From contig JAGDMF010000003.1 of the NCBI GenBank assembly GCA_017860455.1, positions 44,816-108,815 on the forward strand: 64,000 nt of DNA, in the 5' to 3' direction. How positions within the stretch are numbered: position 1 is the first letter of the stretch; every line of letters starts with the position of its first letter. The stretch comes from Bacteroidota bacterium (GTDB lineage Bacteria > Bacteroidota > Bacteroidia > Bacteroidales > WCHB1-69). Shown here piece after piece: positions 1 through 9,883 of the stretch. The translations under genes and the position numbers were made by a program. The notes beneath the pieces are model-generated. The model ran no database searches. It saw only the letters and a program-made list of their open reading frames with translations, and was not told the DNA's origin.

Positions 1-435
1 ATTTACCACTAAAAGGGCTACAATCTTAGGTAATACGAGAAAAGAGGAGGAATTGATTCCCATTACATCAAGAGCATCAATCTGTTCAGTAACCCTCATA
101 CCACCAATTTCTGCAGTAATTCTGGATCCTAAATTTCCAATGAGCAAAAGGCTCATGATGGTAGGACAAAACTCCATGATGATGGAAGTTCTGGCGGTAA
201 ATCCAACGGTCCATTTCGGCACCCAGTTGCTTTCAATTTGCATACCGGTTTGAAGGGTAACGACTGCACCCATAACGACGGCAACCACTAAAACGATTGG
301 AAGAGATCCAATTCCCATCGTGTACATTTCATCTAAAAGTTTTTTAAAGAAAACCTTCCATTTTTCGGGTCTGGAGAACACTTTTCCTAAAAACATAAAG
401 TATTCTCCCATTAATATAAGGGCGTGTTTAATCAT
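1..435 (-). CDS. mlaE: MlaE-type ABC transporter permease (3' end cut by window edge)
   Basis: Reading the minus strand from an ATG at 435 gives 145 codons open to the window edge. The product begins MIKHALILMGEYFMFLG and contains LLIGNLGSRITAEIGGMRVTE and EQIDALDVMGI, the conserved core of MlaE/YrbE permeases. These inner-membrane proteins, with an MlaF ATPase and an MlaD lipid-binding protein, move phospholipids between the inner and outer membranes. Hydrophobic segments lie around residues 45-62 and 95-103 and at the cut end. The start codon overlaps the purD stop (ATGATTAA, 8 bases), so translation is probably coupled to purD. The C-terminal half and the partner ATPase lie outside the window. 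The family call is firm; the lipid substrate is inferred from the family. Confidence 0.9.
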   Translation of the reverse strand, partial: MIKHALILMGEYFMFLGKVFSRPEKWKVFFKKLLDEMYTMGIGSLPIVLVVAVVMGAVVTLQTGMQIESNWVPKWTVGFTARTSIIMEFCPTIMSLLLIGNLGSRITAEIGGMRVTEQIDALDVMGINSSSFLVLPKIVALLVVN

Positions 436-1687
436 TTCTTTCTAGTTTAATCGCTTGCCAACCAATATCTTTTCTATAAAATAAATTTTCTGAAGTAATT
501 TTAAAAACCGCTTCATACGTATTTTTCTGAGCATCCTGTAGAGAATCTCCTTCACCAACCACGAACAACACTCTTCCTCCGCTATTGTACCATTTTCCCT
601 CTTTCTGAACTGTTCCCATGTGAAAAACTGTATTTTGAATCTGATCTAAACCTTTGATTTCGATCCCTTTTTCAAAACTGTTTGGGTACCCTTTTGAGGC
701 AAGAACGACTCCTAGGAAATAGGAATCAAACCACTCAACATCGATCACTTTACTTTCCAGCAGATTGAGAATCACCTCAACCAGATCACTTTTCATTTTT
801 GGGAGTACCACTTCTGTTTCAGGATCACCAAAACGGGCGTTAAACTCAATCACTTTAGGACCTGCTGCCGTAAGGATCAGACCACCGTACAAAATTCCAG
901 TAAATGGAGTTCCTTCGTCACACATAGCCTGAGCGGTAGGTTTCATGATATTTTCCACTGCAAAGGTGATGGCATCTTCCGGGATAACAGGAACGGAGCT
1001 ATATGCGCCCATTCCTCCGGTATTAGGTCCCTGATCTCCATCAAAAGCTCTTTTATGATCCTGAGCAATAGAAAGTGGAATCACAATATTGTTATGAACC
1101 AATGCCATCAATGAAAATTCGGGGCCTTCCAGAAACTGTTCCATTACCACTTTTCCTTCTCCAAATTTGGCATCTAAAAGCATATCCTGTAAAGCTTGTT
1201 TTGCCTCCACATAAGTCATGGCAACAACGACACCCTTTCCGGCGGCTAAGCCATCATATTTTACAACTATGGGAGCGCCCATCTTGTCCAGATAGTTCAT
1301 AGCATCATCATAGTTTGTAAAAGTGGCATAATCGGCTGTAGGGATTTGATATTTCTTCATCAAATCCTTCGCAAACTGCTTTGAGCCTTCAATCATAGCG
1401 GCCGCCTGGGAGGGACCGAAAATTTTGAGTCCCGCTTCCTGAAACTGATCCACAATACCATTCATCAATGCTGATTCGGGTCCCACAATAGTAAGGTCAA
1501 TGTTCTCTTTTTGAGCCCATTGAATCAGTGCCTCATTATTTGTTTCATCGATAGGGATACAATGAAACTGATTCCTCATTCCATCATTTCCGGGAGCAAC
1601 AAAAACTTCTGTTACCCTTTTTGATTGCGCTACTTTCCACGCTATGGCATGTTCACGACCACCTCTTCCAACTACTAATATCTTCAT
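428..1687 (-). CDS. purD: Phosphoribosylamine--glycine ligase (GAR synthetase)
   Basis: A cytoplasmic ATP-grasp enzyme of purine synthesis that joins glycine to 5-phosphoribosylamine, giving glycinamide ribonucleotide. At 419 aa it has the usual family length. Visible motifs are the N-terminal GRGGREHAIAWK (residues 7-18), PGNDG (32-36), KYDGLAAGKGVVV in the ATP-grasp fold (about 143-155), DGDQGPNTGGMGAYS (about 216-230) and FNARFGDPETE near residue 285. All are intact, so it should be active. It lies 2 bases downstream of the DUF2723 gene and overlaps the following mlaE-like gene by 8 bases, so the three are probably cotranscribed. The functional link to its neighbours is unclear; this looks like ordinary housekeeping packing. 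Confidence 0.97.
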   Translation of the reverse strand: MKILVVGRGGREHAIAWKVAQSKRVTEVFVAPGNDGMRNQFHCIPIDETNNEALIQWAQKENIDLTIVGPESALMNGIVDQFQEAGLKIFGPSQAAAMIEGSKQFAKDLMKKYQIPTADYATFTNYDDAMNYLDKMGAPIVVKYDGLAAGKGVVVAMTYVEAKQALQDMLLDAKFGEGKVVMEQFLEGPEFSLMALVHNNIVIPLSIAQDHKRAFDGDQGPNTGGMGAYSSVPVIPEDAITFAVENIMKPTAQAMCDEGTPFTGILYGGLILTAAGPKVIEFNARFGDPETEVVLPKMKSDLVEVILNLLESKVIDVEWFDSYFLGVVLASKGYPNSFEKGIEIKGLDQIQNTVFHMGTVQKEGKWYNSGGRVLFVVGEGDSLQDAQKNTYEAVFKITSENLFYRKDIGWQAIKLERND

Positions 1688-1689
1688 AC

Positions 1690-4600
1690 CTATAAAGAAT
1701 CTGTTTGTATAGGTTGGATTTTTGTTCTTTCAGGAAATAAGAAATTGGCAAAACTATTTCCATACTCGGGAGATATCATATTTAATGCTGCAATATGTTC
1801 ATCAATCATTTTTTTAATCCTTTCATATTGATTGGTTTTATTAGTAATTTTATAAAACTTTTCCCAATAATATAAGGATGATAAAAGATTAACGGTTTCT
1901 CTTTGAAGTGCATTAACATCAGCAGATTGCATAGAACGATATTTACTTAAATTTTTGCTTACATTGCTAAAAAGGGAAGGTAAAACATATTTTTCAATTT
2001 TTGAAATTTTAATTTTACTCAATTTAGGTTGTATCACAGCAATTTGTTCAGGAGTTAAATTTTTAAGTAATTCTTTTAAAACCAATGCCGTATTGTCAAT
2101 ATTTTCAGATTGAATATTGATTGTTCTTTCATCACATTGATCAAACCAGTCGTAAGTTTCAATAAAACTGTCCATTAAGCGGTTAGCCAGTTTCAATCCT
2201 TTTTGTTGTGCAGATGGTGTATTGATTTTAAAATAGAGTTTAATCATATCAATAACTTGCATAGAGTATTGGAAATTATACACTTGCAAAATTGGAATCA
2301 CATCAGGGTTAAAAAGAGTAGCAGTTTGATCCAAAACTTTTTCTGCTTTGTTAAAATCGCCTTTTTCAATTAATGCCTGAGCCAAACGGGTATGCATTAA
2401 AGCAATATTGGAAAACAATCTGTTATTATCTTCATTATTGTAAACTTTAGGATCGTTTATTCCTCCCCATAAATAAGGATAAGGAGTATGATCTTGTGGT
2501 TTCGCATTATTTGTATGATCCAAACGGGAGTGATCTCCAAACTTATTCATCAAATTGTCGTATAAAAGATCCGTATCAATTCTTCCCAATTTTGGATAGG
2601 TAGTTTGAGATTTAATCGGTACTAAACGATATGCTAATCCTTCCAACTGGAAATATTCTTCTAATCCGAACCAGGCTTCAGGTCCTGTAGTAGATGCAAA
2701 ATAGATAGGTCTTTCCCAGTTATTGTTAGCTAAAATATCCATCATCACCAAATAGGCTTTCAACACATTACATACGGTTCCATCATCTTTAATATTCCAG
2801 GTAATTTTATCAACGATTTGAGCTGTATCACTGATTGAAACAGTACCGTTTGCCAATACTTTTTGTTTGTCAACGGCAATAGAGAAACTTCCGGGAACAG
2901 CTTGTCCGTCGGTTTTGTAGCCTTCAGGTAACAAAACGAGGAGTTTTTTAGAGTCAAACTGAGGTTGTTTGATGTAATCCATCACCATTTTGATATCCAA
3001 AAATTCTCCATTACCTTTATTCAATACAAGTTGATCTCTGGTTCCATCTTTATATTGTTTCCAGGACATAGATATTGGGAGAGGTGCACTGTTGTAAGCC
3101 TGACGTTTCATTTGATCAATATACCAGCTGGTATTTAATAAGCTCAAATTACAAACGCGAACATCGGTTCTGTAACCTTCCACTTCCTGAGCGTACCACA
3201 ATGGGAAAGTATCATTATCCCCTAAAGTAAAAATAATAGCATTAGGAGCACAAGAATCCAGATAGTTTTTAGCAATAGCTAATGCAGTATATTTGTTAGA
3301 TCTATCATGATCATCCCAGTTTTGTTGTGCCATAACACCAGGTACTAAACAGATTGATAACACAATAGCAAAAAAGGCAGAAGCGATTTGAATTTTATTA
3401 TTTTTGATCTTTTCCAACCAGGAGATGATGGCAAAAACTCCAAAGCCAACCCAAATTGCAAATGCATAGAATGAAGCAGCAAAAGCATAGTCCCTTTCAC
3501 GTGGCTGGAATGCGTACATGTTCAGGTAAAATGCAATGGCGAGTCCTGTCATTAAAAATAAAAGCCCAACAACGAAAGAGTTTTGACCATCTTTTCTGGA
3601 ATACCATATTAAACCAATGATGCCTAGAATGAGAGGGAACATAAAGAAAGTATTATGTCCGGGTCTCTCCATACTTTCGGGTAATTTGTCTTGTTTTCCT
3701 ACAAGGATATCATCAATAAAAGAGATTCCGGTAACCCAATTTCCGTTATAGAGATCTCCTCTACCTTGTAAATCATTTTGTCTTCCGGCAAAATTCCACA
3801 TAAAATATCTGAAATACATGTAGTTAAACTGATAGGTCAACATGAATTTTTTATGATGAGCAGAGGTTGGTAATTTTCCTTTTTCCAAATATCTAACTTC
3901 CTCTCTATCTGCAGGATCAGTAAGATCATAATGAGCTTTTAACCAACTGATATAATCTGCAGATTTATCTCTGGACCACATTCTTGGGAAAGGCATCAAA
4001 TCAGCAGGATCATAAACATAATCTGATTTCTCTTTAGAATTTGAAACAACATATTTATGGGTTTTATCATCCCTTACATAAACAGGAGTACCATCTTTAT
4101 AATCAATAAGTTTAGAATTATAGGATTCTCCATAGAACAATGGGTTTGATCCATATTGTTCGCGGTTTAAGTAAGACAATAAAGAAACGGCATCTTCCGG
4201 ATTATTTTCATCAATAGTAGGATTGGCATTAGAACGGATCACCAATGTGATAAATGTGGAATAACCGATCAATAAAAAGGTAAACGACAAAATGGATGCT
4301 GCCAATACACGTTTTTCTTTTTTGATACAGTAGTACAAGCCCCAAATGATCAATCCAATAATGATTAAGAAGTAAACAATGGTTCCGAAATTGAATGGTA
4401 AACCTAAGGTATTAACAGAGAAGATTTCAAATTTTCCGGCAAAATTAACGATTCCGGGAATAATTCCATATAAAATAACACCTAACAAAATAAATGAAGC
4501 ACCTAAAGTAAGGAGAACTCCCCATTCAGCAATTTTTTTATGAGCTCCATTTTTAAAGGAAAAATAGAATGATGGGATCGTAATAAACACCCAGATGAAA

Positions 4601-5331
4601 ATCATCCAAAGACCAGGAAGGAATAGAGCTCCTACCAGAGAAATAATGGCAATAGTAAGTATAACACCCCATATTGTAGTGTTTTTGGATAATTTGAAAT
4701 AGATGATAAGAGCAATTGCAGGTAATGTTAATAAGTTCAATAAGTGAACCCCAATGGAAAGTCCTACTAAATAGGCAATCAGAACTAACCATCTGTGAGG
4801 ATTGATGTTTTCCAATCGGTTATCGTACTCCTCATCCCATTTCAAAATGCACCAGAAAACGAGTGCAGTAAAGAATGAAGACAAGGCATATACTTCACCT
4901 TCAACAGCTGAGAACCAGAATGTATCTGAAAATGTATAGGTTAACGCTCCTACTAAAGCAGCACCAAAAATGCCAATTTGACTAAGTGGAGTCATCCCGC
5001 CCATTTTGGCTACCAACTTTTTACCTAAAAGGGTGATGGTCCAAAACAAAAACATGATGGTCATACCGCTGGCAATCGCAGACATTGAATTGAGTGCAAA
5101 TGCTATCTTTGTGACATCATTTCCGGCAAAAAGGCTAAATACAGATCCTAAAATCTGGAATGTTGGAGCTCCAGGTGGGTGCCCTACAAGCATTTTATGT
5201 GCAGTTGAAATATATTCTCCACAATCCCACCACGATGCTGTGGGTTCTGCTGTCATGATATAAATTGCCGATGCAAAAATGCCGATAATCCAACCTAATG
5301 AGTTGTTAATTAATCTGTACTGTTTTGTCAT
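1690..5331 (-). CDS. DUF2723 family multi-pass membrane glycosyltransferase (PMT/TMEM260-like)
   Basis: A 1213-aa integral membrane protein. The N-terminus carries the family signature WWDCGEY (about residues 34-40) followed by GHPPGAP, where acidic residues in the first periplasmic loop are expected to be catalytic as in PMT-type GT-C enzymes. About a dozen hydrophobic segments follow to about residue 700, including RERDYAFAASF near residue 615, another hallmark of Bacteroidota DUF2723 proteins. The last 450 residues are soluble and partly helical, with a TPR-like stretch near 1000-1060. Human TMEM260 of this family is a protein O-mannosyltransferase; the bacterial substrate is unknown, so a role in glycosylating exported proteins or lipids is inference. 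It is first in the purD/mlaE transcription unit. Confidence 0.88.
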   Translation of the reverse strand: MTKQYRLINNSLGWIIGIFASAIYIMTAEPTASWWDCGEYISTAHKMLVGHPPGAPTFQILGSVFSLFAGNDVTKIAFALNSMSAIASGMTIMFLFWTITLLGKKLVAKMGGMTPLSQIGIFGAALVGALTYTFSDTFWFSAVEGEVYALSSFFTALVFWCILKWDEEYDNRLENINPHRWLVLIAYLVGLSIGVHLLNLLTLPAIALIIYFKLSKNTTIWGVILTIAIISLVGALFLPGLWMIFIWVFITIPSFYFSFKNGAHKKIAEWGVLLTLGASFILLGVILYGIIPGIVNFAGKFEIFSVNTLGLPFNFGTIVYFLIIIGLIIWGLYYCIKKEKRVLAASILSFTFLLIGYSTFITLVIRSNANPTIDENNPEDAVSLLSYLNREQYGSNPLFYGESYNSKLIDYKDGTPVYVRDDKTHKYVVSNSKEKSDYVYDPADLMPFPRMWSRDKSADYISWLKAHYDLTDPADREEVRYLEKGKLPTSAHHKKFMLTYQFNYMYFRYFMWNFAGRQNDLQGRGDLYNGNWVTGISFIDDILVGKQDKLPESMERPGHNTFFMFPLILGIIGLIWYSRKDGQNSFVVGLLFLMTGLAIAFYLNMYAFQPRERDYAFAASFYAFAIWVGFGVFAIISWLEKIKNNKIQIASAFFAIVLSICLVPGVMAQQNWDDHDRSNKYTALAIAKNYLDSCAPNAIIFTLGDNDTFPLWYAQEVEGYRTDVRVCNLSLLNTSWYIDQMKRQAYNSAPLPISMSWKQYKDGTRDQLVLNKGNGEFLDIKMVMDYIKQPQFDSKKLLVLLPEGYKTDGQAVPGSFSIAVDKQKVLANGTVSISDTAQIVDKITWNIKDDGTVCNVLKAYLVMMDILANNNWERPIYFASTTGPEAWFGLEEYFQLEGLAYRLVPIKSQTTYPKLGRIDTDLLYDNLMNKFGDHSRLDHTNNAKPQDHTPYPYLWGGINDPKVYNNEDNNRLFSNIALMHTRLAQALIEKGDFNKAEKVLDQTATLFNPDVIPILQVYNFQYSMQVIDMIKLYFKINTPSAQQKGLKLANRLMDSFIETYDWFDQCDERTINIQSENIDNTALVLKELLKNLTPEQIAVIQPKLSKIKISKIEKYVLPSLFSNVSKNLSKYRSMQSADVNALQRETVNLLSSLYYWEKFYKITNKTNQYERIKKMIDEHIAALNMISPEYGNSFANFLFPERTKIQPIQTDSL

Positions 5332-5406
5332 TATCCAAGATTTAATGTTAATATTCCATTTTAAACGAGCAATACTTTTATTTAGTATTTTTACTCAATT
5401 AACCTG

Positions 5407-5414
5407 CAAAAATA
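5407..5414 (-). promoter_or_regulatory. -7 box (TATTTTTG) upstream of the DUF2723-purD-mlaE unit
   Basis: The minus strand reads TATTTTTG 76 bases upstream of the DUF2723 start, matching the Bacteroidota -7 consensus TAnnTTTG and followed by the same GCAGGTTAA context seen before rfbF. I see no clear -33 TTTG at standard spacing, so it is a partial match. Confidence 0.5.
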
Positions 5415-5551
5415 CAAAAATTTATTCTGTCTTTAAGTGTTATTCAAAATTTCATTGGAACTATTAATTCAATGATCTCATTAATGTACTTTTTTTGAAT
5501 TCAATAGATCAAATAGGTACTTGAAATCAATCAGATGACACAGATTAATTT

Positions 5552-5623
5552 GGTTTAAAGGTTTAACGCTGCGCTGTTTAAAGGTTTAAGGTTTAAGGTT
5601 TTGGGTTTAAGTTCAACCTTTAA
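5552..5623. repeat. Phased heptanucleotide repeat tract (AGGTTTA family)
   Basis: From 5582 onward six consecutive 7-bp units stay in one phase: AGGTTTA, AGGTTTA, AGGTTTT, GGGTTTA, AGTTCAA, CCTTTAA. A shorter related stretch (GGTTTAAAGGTTTAA) lies at 5552-5566. It sits in the 428-base gap between the TPR gene (ending 5760) and the DUF2723 gene. No coding signal is seen here. Confidence 0.8.
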
Positions 5624-5637
5624 AATTCATTTTTTTT

Positions 5638-5760
5638 CACAGTGTACTAATGTGTACCACAGTGTTTTTGATTTTTTAAAATACGCACATTTAAACACTG
5701 TGATACTCCTTTTAACACCGTGAAACACTGTGAAATAGAATGATGTGAAATAGAATGATC
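5638..5760. repeat. CACTGTG palindromic repeats and 15-bp direct duplication
   Basis: Several copies of CACAGTGTT or its reverse AACACTGTG lie at about 5638-5669 and 5693-5735, partly as inverted pairs that could form hairpins. They are followed by a perfect 15-bp duplication (TGTGAAATAGAATGA twice, about 5729-5759) ending exactly at the stop codon of the TPR gene. The same CACTGTG word recurs at 14.76 kb and 25.42 kb, so this is a dispersed family rather than a single terminator. Confidence 0.7.
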
Positions 5761-6380
5761 TATTTAATCAAACTTAAACCTTCTAAAGCAGATTTATCTT
5801 CGGGACTATAAAGTAACACTTTATTGAATAACACTTTTGCTTCAGAATAACGTCCTAAAAAGTAGCAATTCCAGCCACTATTCAATAGATAATAGTAATT
5901 AAACGGGGATTGATTTAACGCTACATCAAAGTATTTTTTAGCTTCTACATAATTTTTTCTATAATAATAGATCAATCCCAGACGGTAATGAGCTAAACTA
6001 TTTTTAGGATCCAATTTTAAGATCGATTTATAGGTTTGTTCCACTTTAGTCCATTGCTCTAATGATGAATAGGGATAAATGATTCCCCATAAAGGTTCTG
6101 TTGCTACAGGCATTATAGCAATCGCTTTTTGATAGTAAGTGATCGACTGATCAAAACTTCCATTTTTATAAGAGAGCCATCCCAAACGTAGATTCATTTC
6201 ATACGATTTCGGATCGTAATAGGTTGTCAATGCTTTGATAGCATCTCCATATTTTTCATTGGTTTCAAAAGTATAACTTTTTGAAAAAGCATCTCTTAAT
6301 TGTTGCTGAGATTGTGCCAATCCAAACTGAAATGATCCTAAAAACAAGGTTATTACAATTAATTTTTTTAAAAAGTCCAT
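5760..6380 (-). CDS. Exported TPR-repeat protein
   Basis: A 206-aa protein with a signal peptide (MDFLKKLIVITLFLGSFQF, likely cut after GLAQ) and a body made of tetratricopeptide repeats, for example the segments starting YEMNLRLGWLSYKNGSF, SLAHYRLGLIYYYRKN and YYYLLNSGWNCYFLGR. TPRs are protein-interaction scaffolds, so the mature product probably works in the periplasm as a partner of an envelope complex. It is the last gene of the six-gene operon that begins at 12544 and overlaps the preceding barrel gene by 13 bases. No catalytic motif is visible. A specific function cannot be assigned; partnership with the adjacent barrel protein is inferred from the overlap. Confidence 0.85.
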   Translation of the reverse strand: MDFLKKLIVITLFLGSFQFGLAQSQQQLRDAFSKSYTFETNEKYGDAIKALTTYYDPKSYEMNLRLGWLSYKNGSFDQSITYYQKAIAIMPVATEPLWGIIYPYSSLEQWTKVEQTYKSILKLDPKNSLAHYRLGLIYYYRKNYVEAKKYFDVALNQSPFNYYYLLNSGWNCYFLGRYSEAKVLFNKVLLYSPEDKSALEGLSLIK

Positions 6381-7699
6381 TTTGCTGTAAGTGTTAGGAT
6401 ATGATGGTAATATTTATTGGTTAATGTATTGATATTTAAATTATTATCAACAGTATAATAGTTACTTTTCCTAATTTGCAATCCATAGGAAGGGATAATC
6501 GTTAGGTTTTTAAAATAAAAAATAAAACTAAGACTGGAAGCAAATTGAACAGGATCAAAAGTGTTATAGGTTGAGAAACCTCCTGCTCCTATGTAATTTT
6601 GAAAATTACCATAACTTCCTGATAATTCATACCATAGGTTTTTATAGATATAACCTCCCAGTTTTTGATGAATCAGGAATGCTTTAGTGGAATCATTAAA
6701 CAATAGCGTTCCGGTAGTTACAGAATAAAAAGCTTGATTTCCAAAGGGGAAATAAACCAATCCCAGTTCAAGTTGTTTTTGTTTTCTGGCTGCTAGATTT
6801 CCTATCGATCCTGATCCGTAAAATTCAAACCGATCCCAGCGGTAAGCCAGGAACAGGGAAGCAGTATAGCGATTATTCACATTTGAATTGTGACTATAAT
6901 TAAAAGTGTAGGTTGTTGTGTCATATTCAGCAGACAGATAATTAGACGCTTCATGATAAGCACCATAAGAACCTCCCACTTTTAATCCGAATGGAAGCAG
7001 ATAATCATAAGCAATATTCAACTGATACGGATTATTCCAGAATGTTTGAACTGCAGTTGAGTCATAGGTTTGAATTTTTCCAAAAGATTTGTTTTCAAAA
7101 TAGGAATACCCAACTGTTAGATTGCTCCTTGGAGTGATCCTTTTTTTAAGCACAAAAGAGGCCAGTGTTGTTCCTCCCTGAAATGTTCCTTCAGCATAGA
7201 TATTCGTGTCTTTGATATCTAAACTGTCAAACCTTGCAATATTATTATTTCCTGCAATTCCGGCAGTAATAGCTATTTCATCCTGATTCAGATTAAAAAC
7301 CATGAATTTTTGAAAGCCCACCTTTTGTTGCATTGATTTTGAAAAACCTTTGGCTAAATCGTAGGCATCTTCGTAACGACCGGTAAATTCAAGGGCGTAG
7401 TAATAATATTCCTGAATGATGGTATCCAATGGAAACCACTCCTGCGCTTTTTTAAAATGGGGAAGGGAAGATTCGTAATTTTTTTGATTATAATAGGAAA
7501 TCGCAAGACGGGTTCTCAGAAAATAAAAGTCAAGACCCTCCTTGATTGCTTGCTTAGCTGTTTTTTGTAAACCTTTATAATCGTTTGAAAAGAATTGCTG
7601 ATAGGTTAATGTATCGATTGCTCCCATTGTTTTCGGATTCTGCGCACAAACCTGAAATAGTAAAAAAAAGCAAACAAAAGTTAAGAGATAATTTCGCAT
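6368..7699 (-). CDS. Exported TPR plus outer-membrane beta-barrel protein
   Basis: 443 aa. A signal peptide (MRNYLLTFVCFFLLFQVCAQN) is followed by a TPR-like helical region (about residues 30-130) containing ISYYNQKNYESSLPHFKKA. The remainder alternates aromatic and polar residues with many turns and ends in a terminal aromatic residue (TLTAKWTF), typical of a C-terminal outer-membrane beta-barrel. It overlaps the upstream urea-transporter/M23 gene by 19 bases and the downstream TPR gene by 13, so the three are probably made together. It is likely an outer-membrane component of whatever the operon does. I do not recognise a named family; the barrel call rests on composition and the terminal Phe. 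Confidence 0.75.
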   Translation of the reverse strand: MRNYLLTFVCFFLLFQVCAQNPKTMGAIDTLTYQQFFSNDYKGLQKTAKQAIKEGLDFYFLRTRLAISYYNQKNYESSLPHFKKAQEWFPLDTIIQEYYYYALEFTGRYEDAYDLAKGFSKSMQQKVGFQKFMVFNLNQDEIAITAGIAGNNNIARFDSLDIKDTNIYAEGTFQGGTTLASFVLKKRITPRSNLTVGYSYFENKSFGKIQTYDSTAVQTFWNNPYQLNIAYDYLLPFGLKVGGSYGAYHEASNYLSAEYDTTTYTFNYSHNSNVNNRYTASLFLAYRWDRFEFYGSGSIGNLAARKQKQLELGLVYFPFGNQAFYSVTTGTLLFNDSTKAFLIHQKLGGYIYKNLWYELSGSYGNFQNYIGAGGFSTYNTFDPVQFASSLSFIFYFKNLTIIPSYGLQIRKSNYYTVDNNLNINTLTNKYYHHILTLTAKWTF

Positions 7700-9879
7700 A
7701 AATAATTAATATAATTTTGATTTTTCATGATTTTAAACTGACTCAATCCATTTTTAGTAAATTGTAATTCAAATTGTTTTTGATCCCATTTTTTCTTAAA
7801 AATTCTGGAAGTTGCTGTGGTTTGAATGGTGATCTGTTTTGGAGAAAAGAAATTGTCGCATTGGGTTACTTTTGCTTCAAAAGAGGCATCTGTAAAAAGA
7901 GCAAAAGGAGCAAAAAAATCCTGGAACGATAACCACAAGCGATTATTAAAATGGATGAGAGGATAACTATCTTTAACTTCAATTTCACGATATGGGGCGA
8001 GTAATAAACGGTAAGTAGCCAGATAAAAATCAAACAACACACTTTTTTTATCTCCTTCAAAATCGTAACAATAGAACATCACGCCATCGTTCACAAACCA
8101 AACAGAACTATTTGATTTTGGGCAATATAGATAAGTTCGATTGTAAGCATCTGTATGTACTGTCCAGGAATACACCTCATCATCAGAACCCTCTTTGATT
8201 AGTTTTAGTGTTAAGCCGGGGGTTAATTGTAGTGATTTTTTTAATAATTCTGCTACTTCCACATTTCCTACAATGGTATTTTCTTTGGGAACTTCAAACA
8301 CTTTCAGAATCGGTTTTTCATCTTGCATCTCAATAAAATAGGAGATGGGATACTCATACGTTTTGGATCCTTTAACAGCAGACAATTGCACCTGAAAATG
8401 GAGATGTGGTTCCGGAGATCTGCCTGAACTACCACAAGTAGCCACAATTTGCCCTTTAGAAACATAATCTCCTACCTGAACTTTAAAACTATCTCTCTTT
8501 AGATGAGACAATTGTGTAAAAATCCCATTTTTATGATCCAGAATTAACGTGTTTCCCCAATTTTCCTGTGTATTTACCCCACTTATCGGGTTATCATCCA
8601 CATTATTGGAAATATCTGTTACATAACCATCTAAAGGTGCCACAACAGGCTTATTATAGGCAAAATAATCTTCCACTACAAATCCATCACCTTTATAAGT
8701 TTTATCCTGATCATTTGCAATCACGAAATCTAAAGCTGAAGACCAGTCTCCCAAATGGGTGATTTTTCCTTTGTACCCCTGGCTCACTTTCCATTTTCCC
8801 CAGACAGGAAGTTGCAGCTTTGCCAGATGCGATTGTGCAAATCTTTTGGTACTTGATAAATGTTTATAAATTGTTTTTTCGGGTGAATAGTATTGAATAA
8901 TAACCTGTTGGATATATTTAAAAACCCAACGATTATTTAAAAAAGAAATAAAAATTATGGTTAAAGCAACAAATGCTGTAGTAAAACTTTTCAGTTGGAA
9001 TGTAAAAAATATTTTTTGAAACCCAATGTATAAGATGGTAAGTGCAGGTGTTAAGAGGATGACAGATAAATAGGTCCATTTATTGGGAACAACATAAAAG
9101 CACCCTAGGGCAATAGCTAAAAAGATAAAATTGCTCCCCACTAAAAAATCGGTTAATAAAACAGTATCCAATCCTAAGATTCTAAAAGTTACAAATGCTG
9201 ATCCAAAACCAATAAGGGTCAAAGAGAAAGCAATTCTGGAAAAATAGAGCAATCCAAGAGCTAATAACGTTCCTGCTAATACTGAATTTTGAAAAAAGGT
9301 AGCGGATAATGTTTTGAAATAGCTTTTAAAAAATAAGGGAATTTGCCAGTCATCCATACTATGTGCAAAAGAGTAGTATGATGAGAGGGATTCGGAGGCT
9401 TTAAAGTTTGCAATGTAAATGTAGTTGTCTTGTAAAACCATAAAATTAAAACTCCCGGCTGCCAGATAAATAAACCAATAGGTAAGTAAAAAGGGAATAG
9501 TGAGATAGGGCAGTTTATACTTGACAAATATTTGTTGAATGATAGAAGTAAAAAATAGGAGTAAAAAAATGGAAGAGATAAAAACAATGATAAAGGGAAG
9601 ATTTAATTTGTATTCAAAACCTAAAACCAATCCAAGTAACAAGGCATTAAATCCGTACATTCCTTCACGGATCAAATTATTGTTAAAATGGAATATTTTT
9701 GCCAGGATATTGGTAAGGATAACGGCAGCTAATCCGCACAATCCCAAAAAAGGAGATATAAAAGTAACCAGAATAATGATAATGGCTAAAGTTTTATTAA
9801 GCGAGAAAAAGATCTGAGCATAACTATTCAGGATGGTATCTCTCCAATACTTCACTTTAGGATTGAGTTGCCATTTCAT
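7681..9879 (-). CDS. Urea-transporter-like membrane domain fused to M23 (LytM) peptidase domain
   Basis: 732 aa. Residues about 15-320 form multiple membrane helices resembling the urea transporter family, with LIREGMYGFNALLLGLVLG and a LPYLTIPFLLTYW segment. Residues about 360-520 form an M23/LytM domain with a LSHL histidine and the HLH motif in PEPHLHFQ. The first zinc-ligand region reads WSSALDF: the Asp is kept but the usual His is Ser, so peptidase activity is doubtful and a binding role is possible. A further 200 residues at the C-terminus look beta-rich. The gene follows the PLP decarboxylase by 4 bases and overlaps the barrel gene. A channel for a small neutral product coupled to peptidoglycan binding is inference. 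Confidence 0.8.
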   Translation of the reverse strand: MKWQLNPKVKYWRDTILNSYAQIFFSLNKTLAIIIILVTFISPFLGLCGLAAVILTNILAKIFHFNNNLIREGMYGFNALLLGLVLGFEYKLNLPFIIVFISSIFLLLFFTSIIQQIFVKYKLPYLTIPFLLTYWFIYLAAGSFNFMVLQDNYIYIANFKASESLSSYYSFAHSMDDWQIPLFFKSYFKTLSATFFQNSVLAGTLLALGLLYFSRIAFSLTLIGFGSAFVTFRILGLDTVLLTDFLVGSNFIFLAIALGCFYVVPNKWTYLSVILLTPALTILYIGFQKIFFTFQLKSFTTAFVALTIIFISFLNNRWVFKYIQQVIIQYYSPEKTIYKHLSSTKRFAQSHLAKLQLPVWGKWKVSQGYKGKITHLGDWSSALDFVIANDQDKTYKGDGFVVEDYFAYNKPVVAPLDGYVTDISNNVDDNPISGVNTQENWGNTLILDHKNGIFTQLSHLKRDSFKVQVGDYVSKGQIVATCGSSGRSPEPHLHFQVQLSAVKGSKTYEYPISYFIEMQDEKPILKVFEVPKENTIVGNVEVAELLKKSLQLTPGLTLKLIKEGSDDEVYSWTVHTDAYNRTYLYCPKSNSSVWFVNDGVMFYCYDFEGDKKSVLFDFYLATYRLLLAPYREIEVKDSYPLIHFNNRLWLSFQDFFAPFALFTDASFEAKVTQCDNFFSPKQITIQTTATSRIFKKKWDQKQFELQFTKNGLSQFKIMKNQNYINYLCEIIS

Positions 9880-9883
9880 AAGA

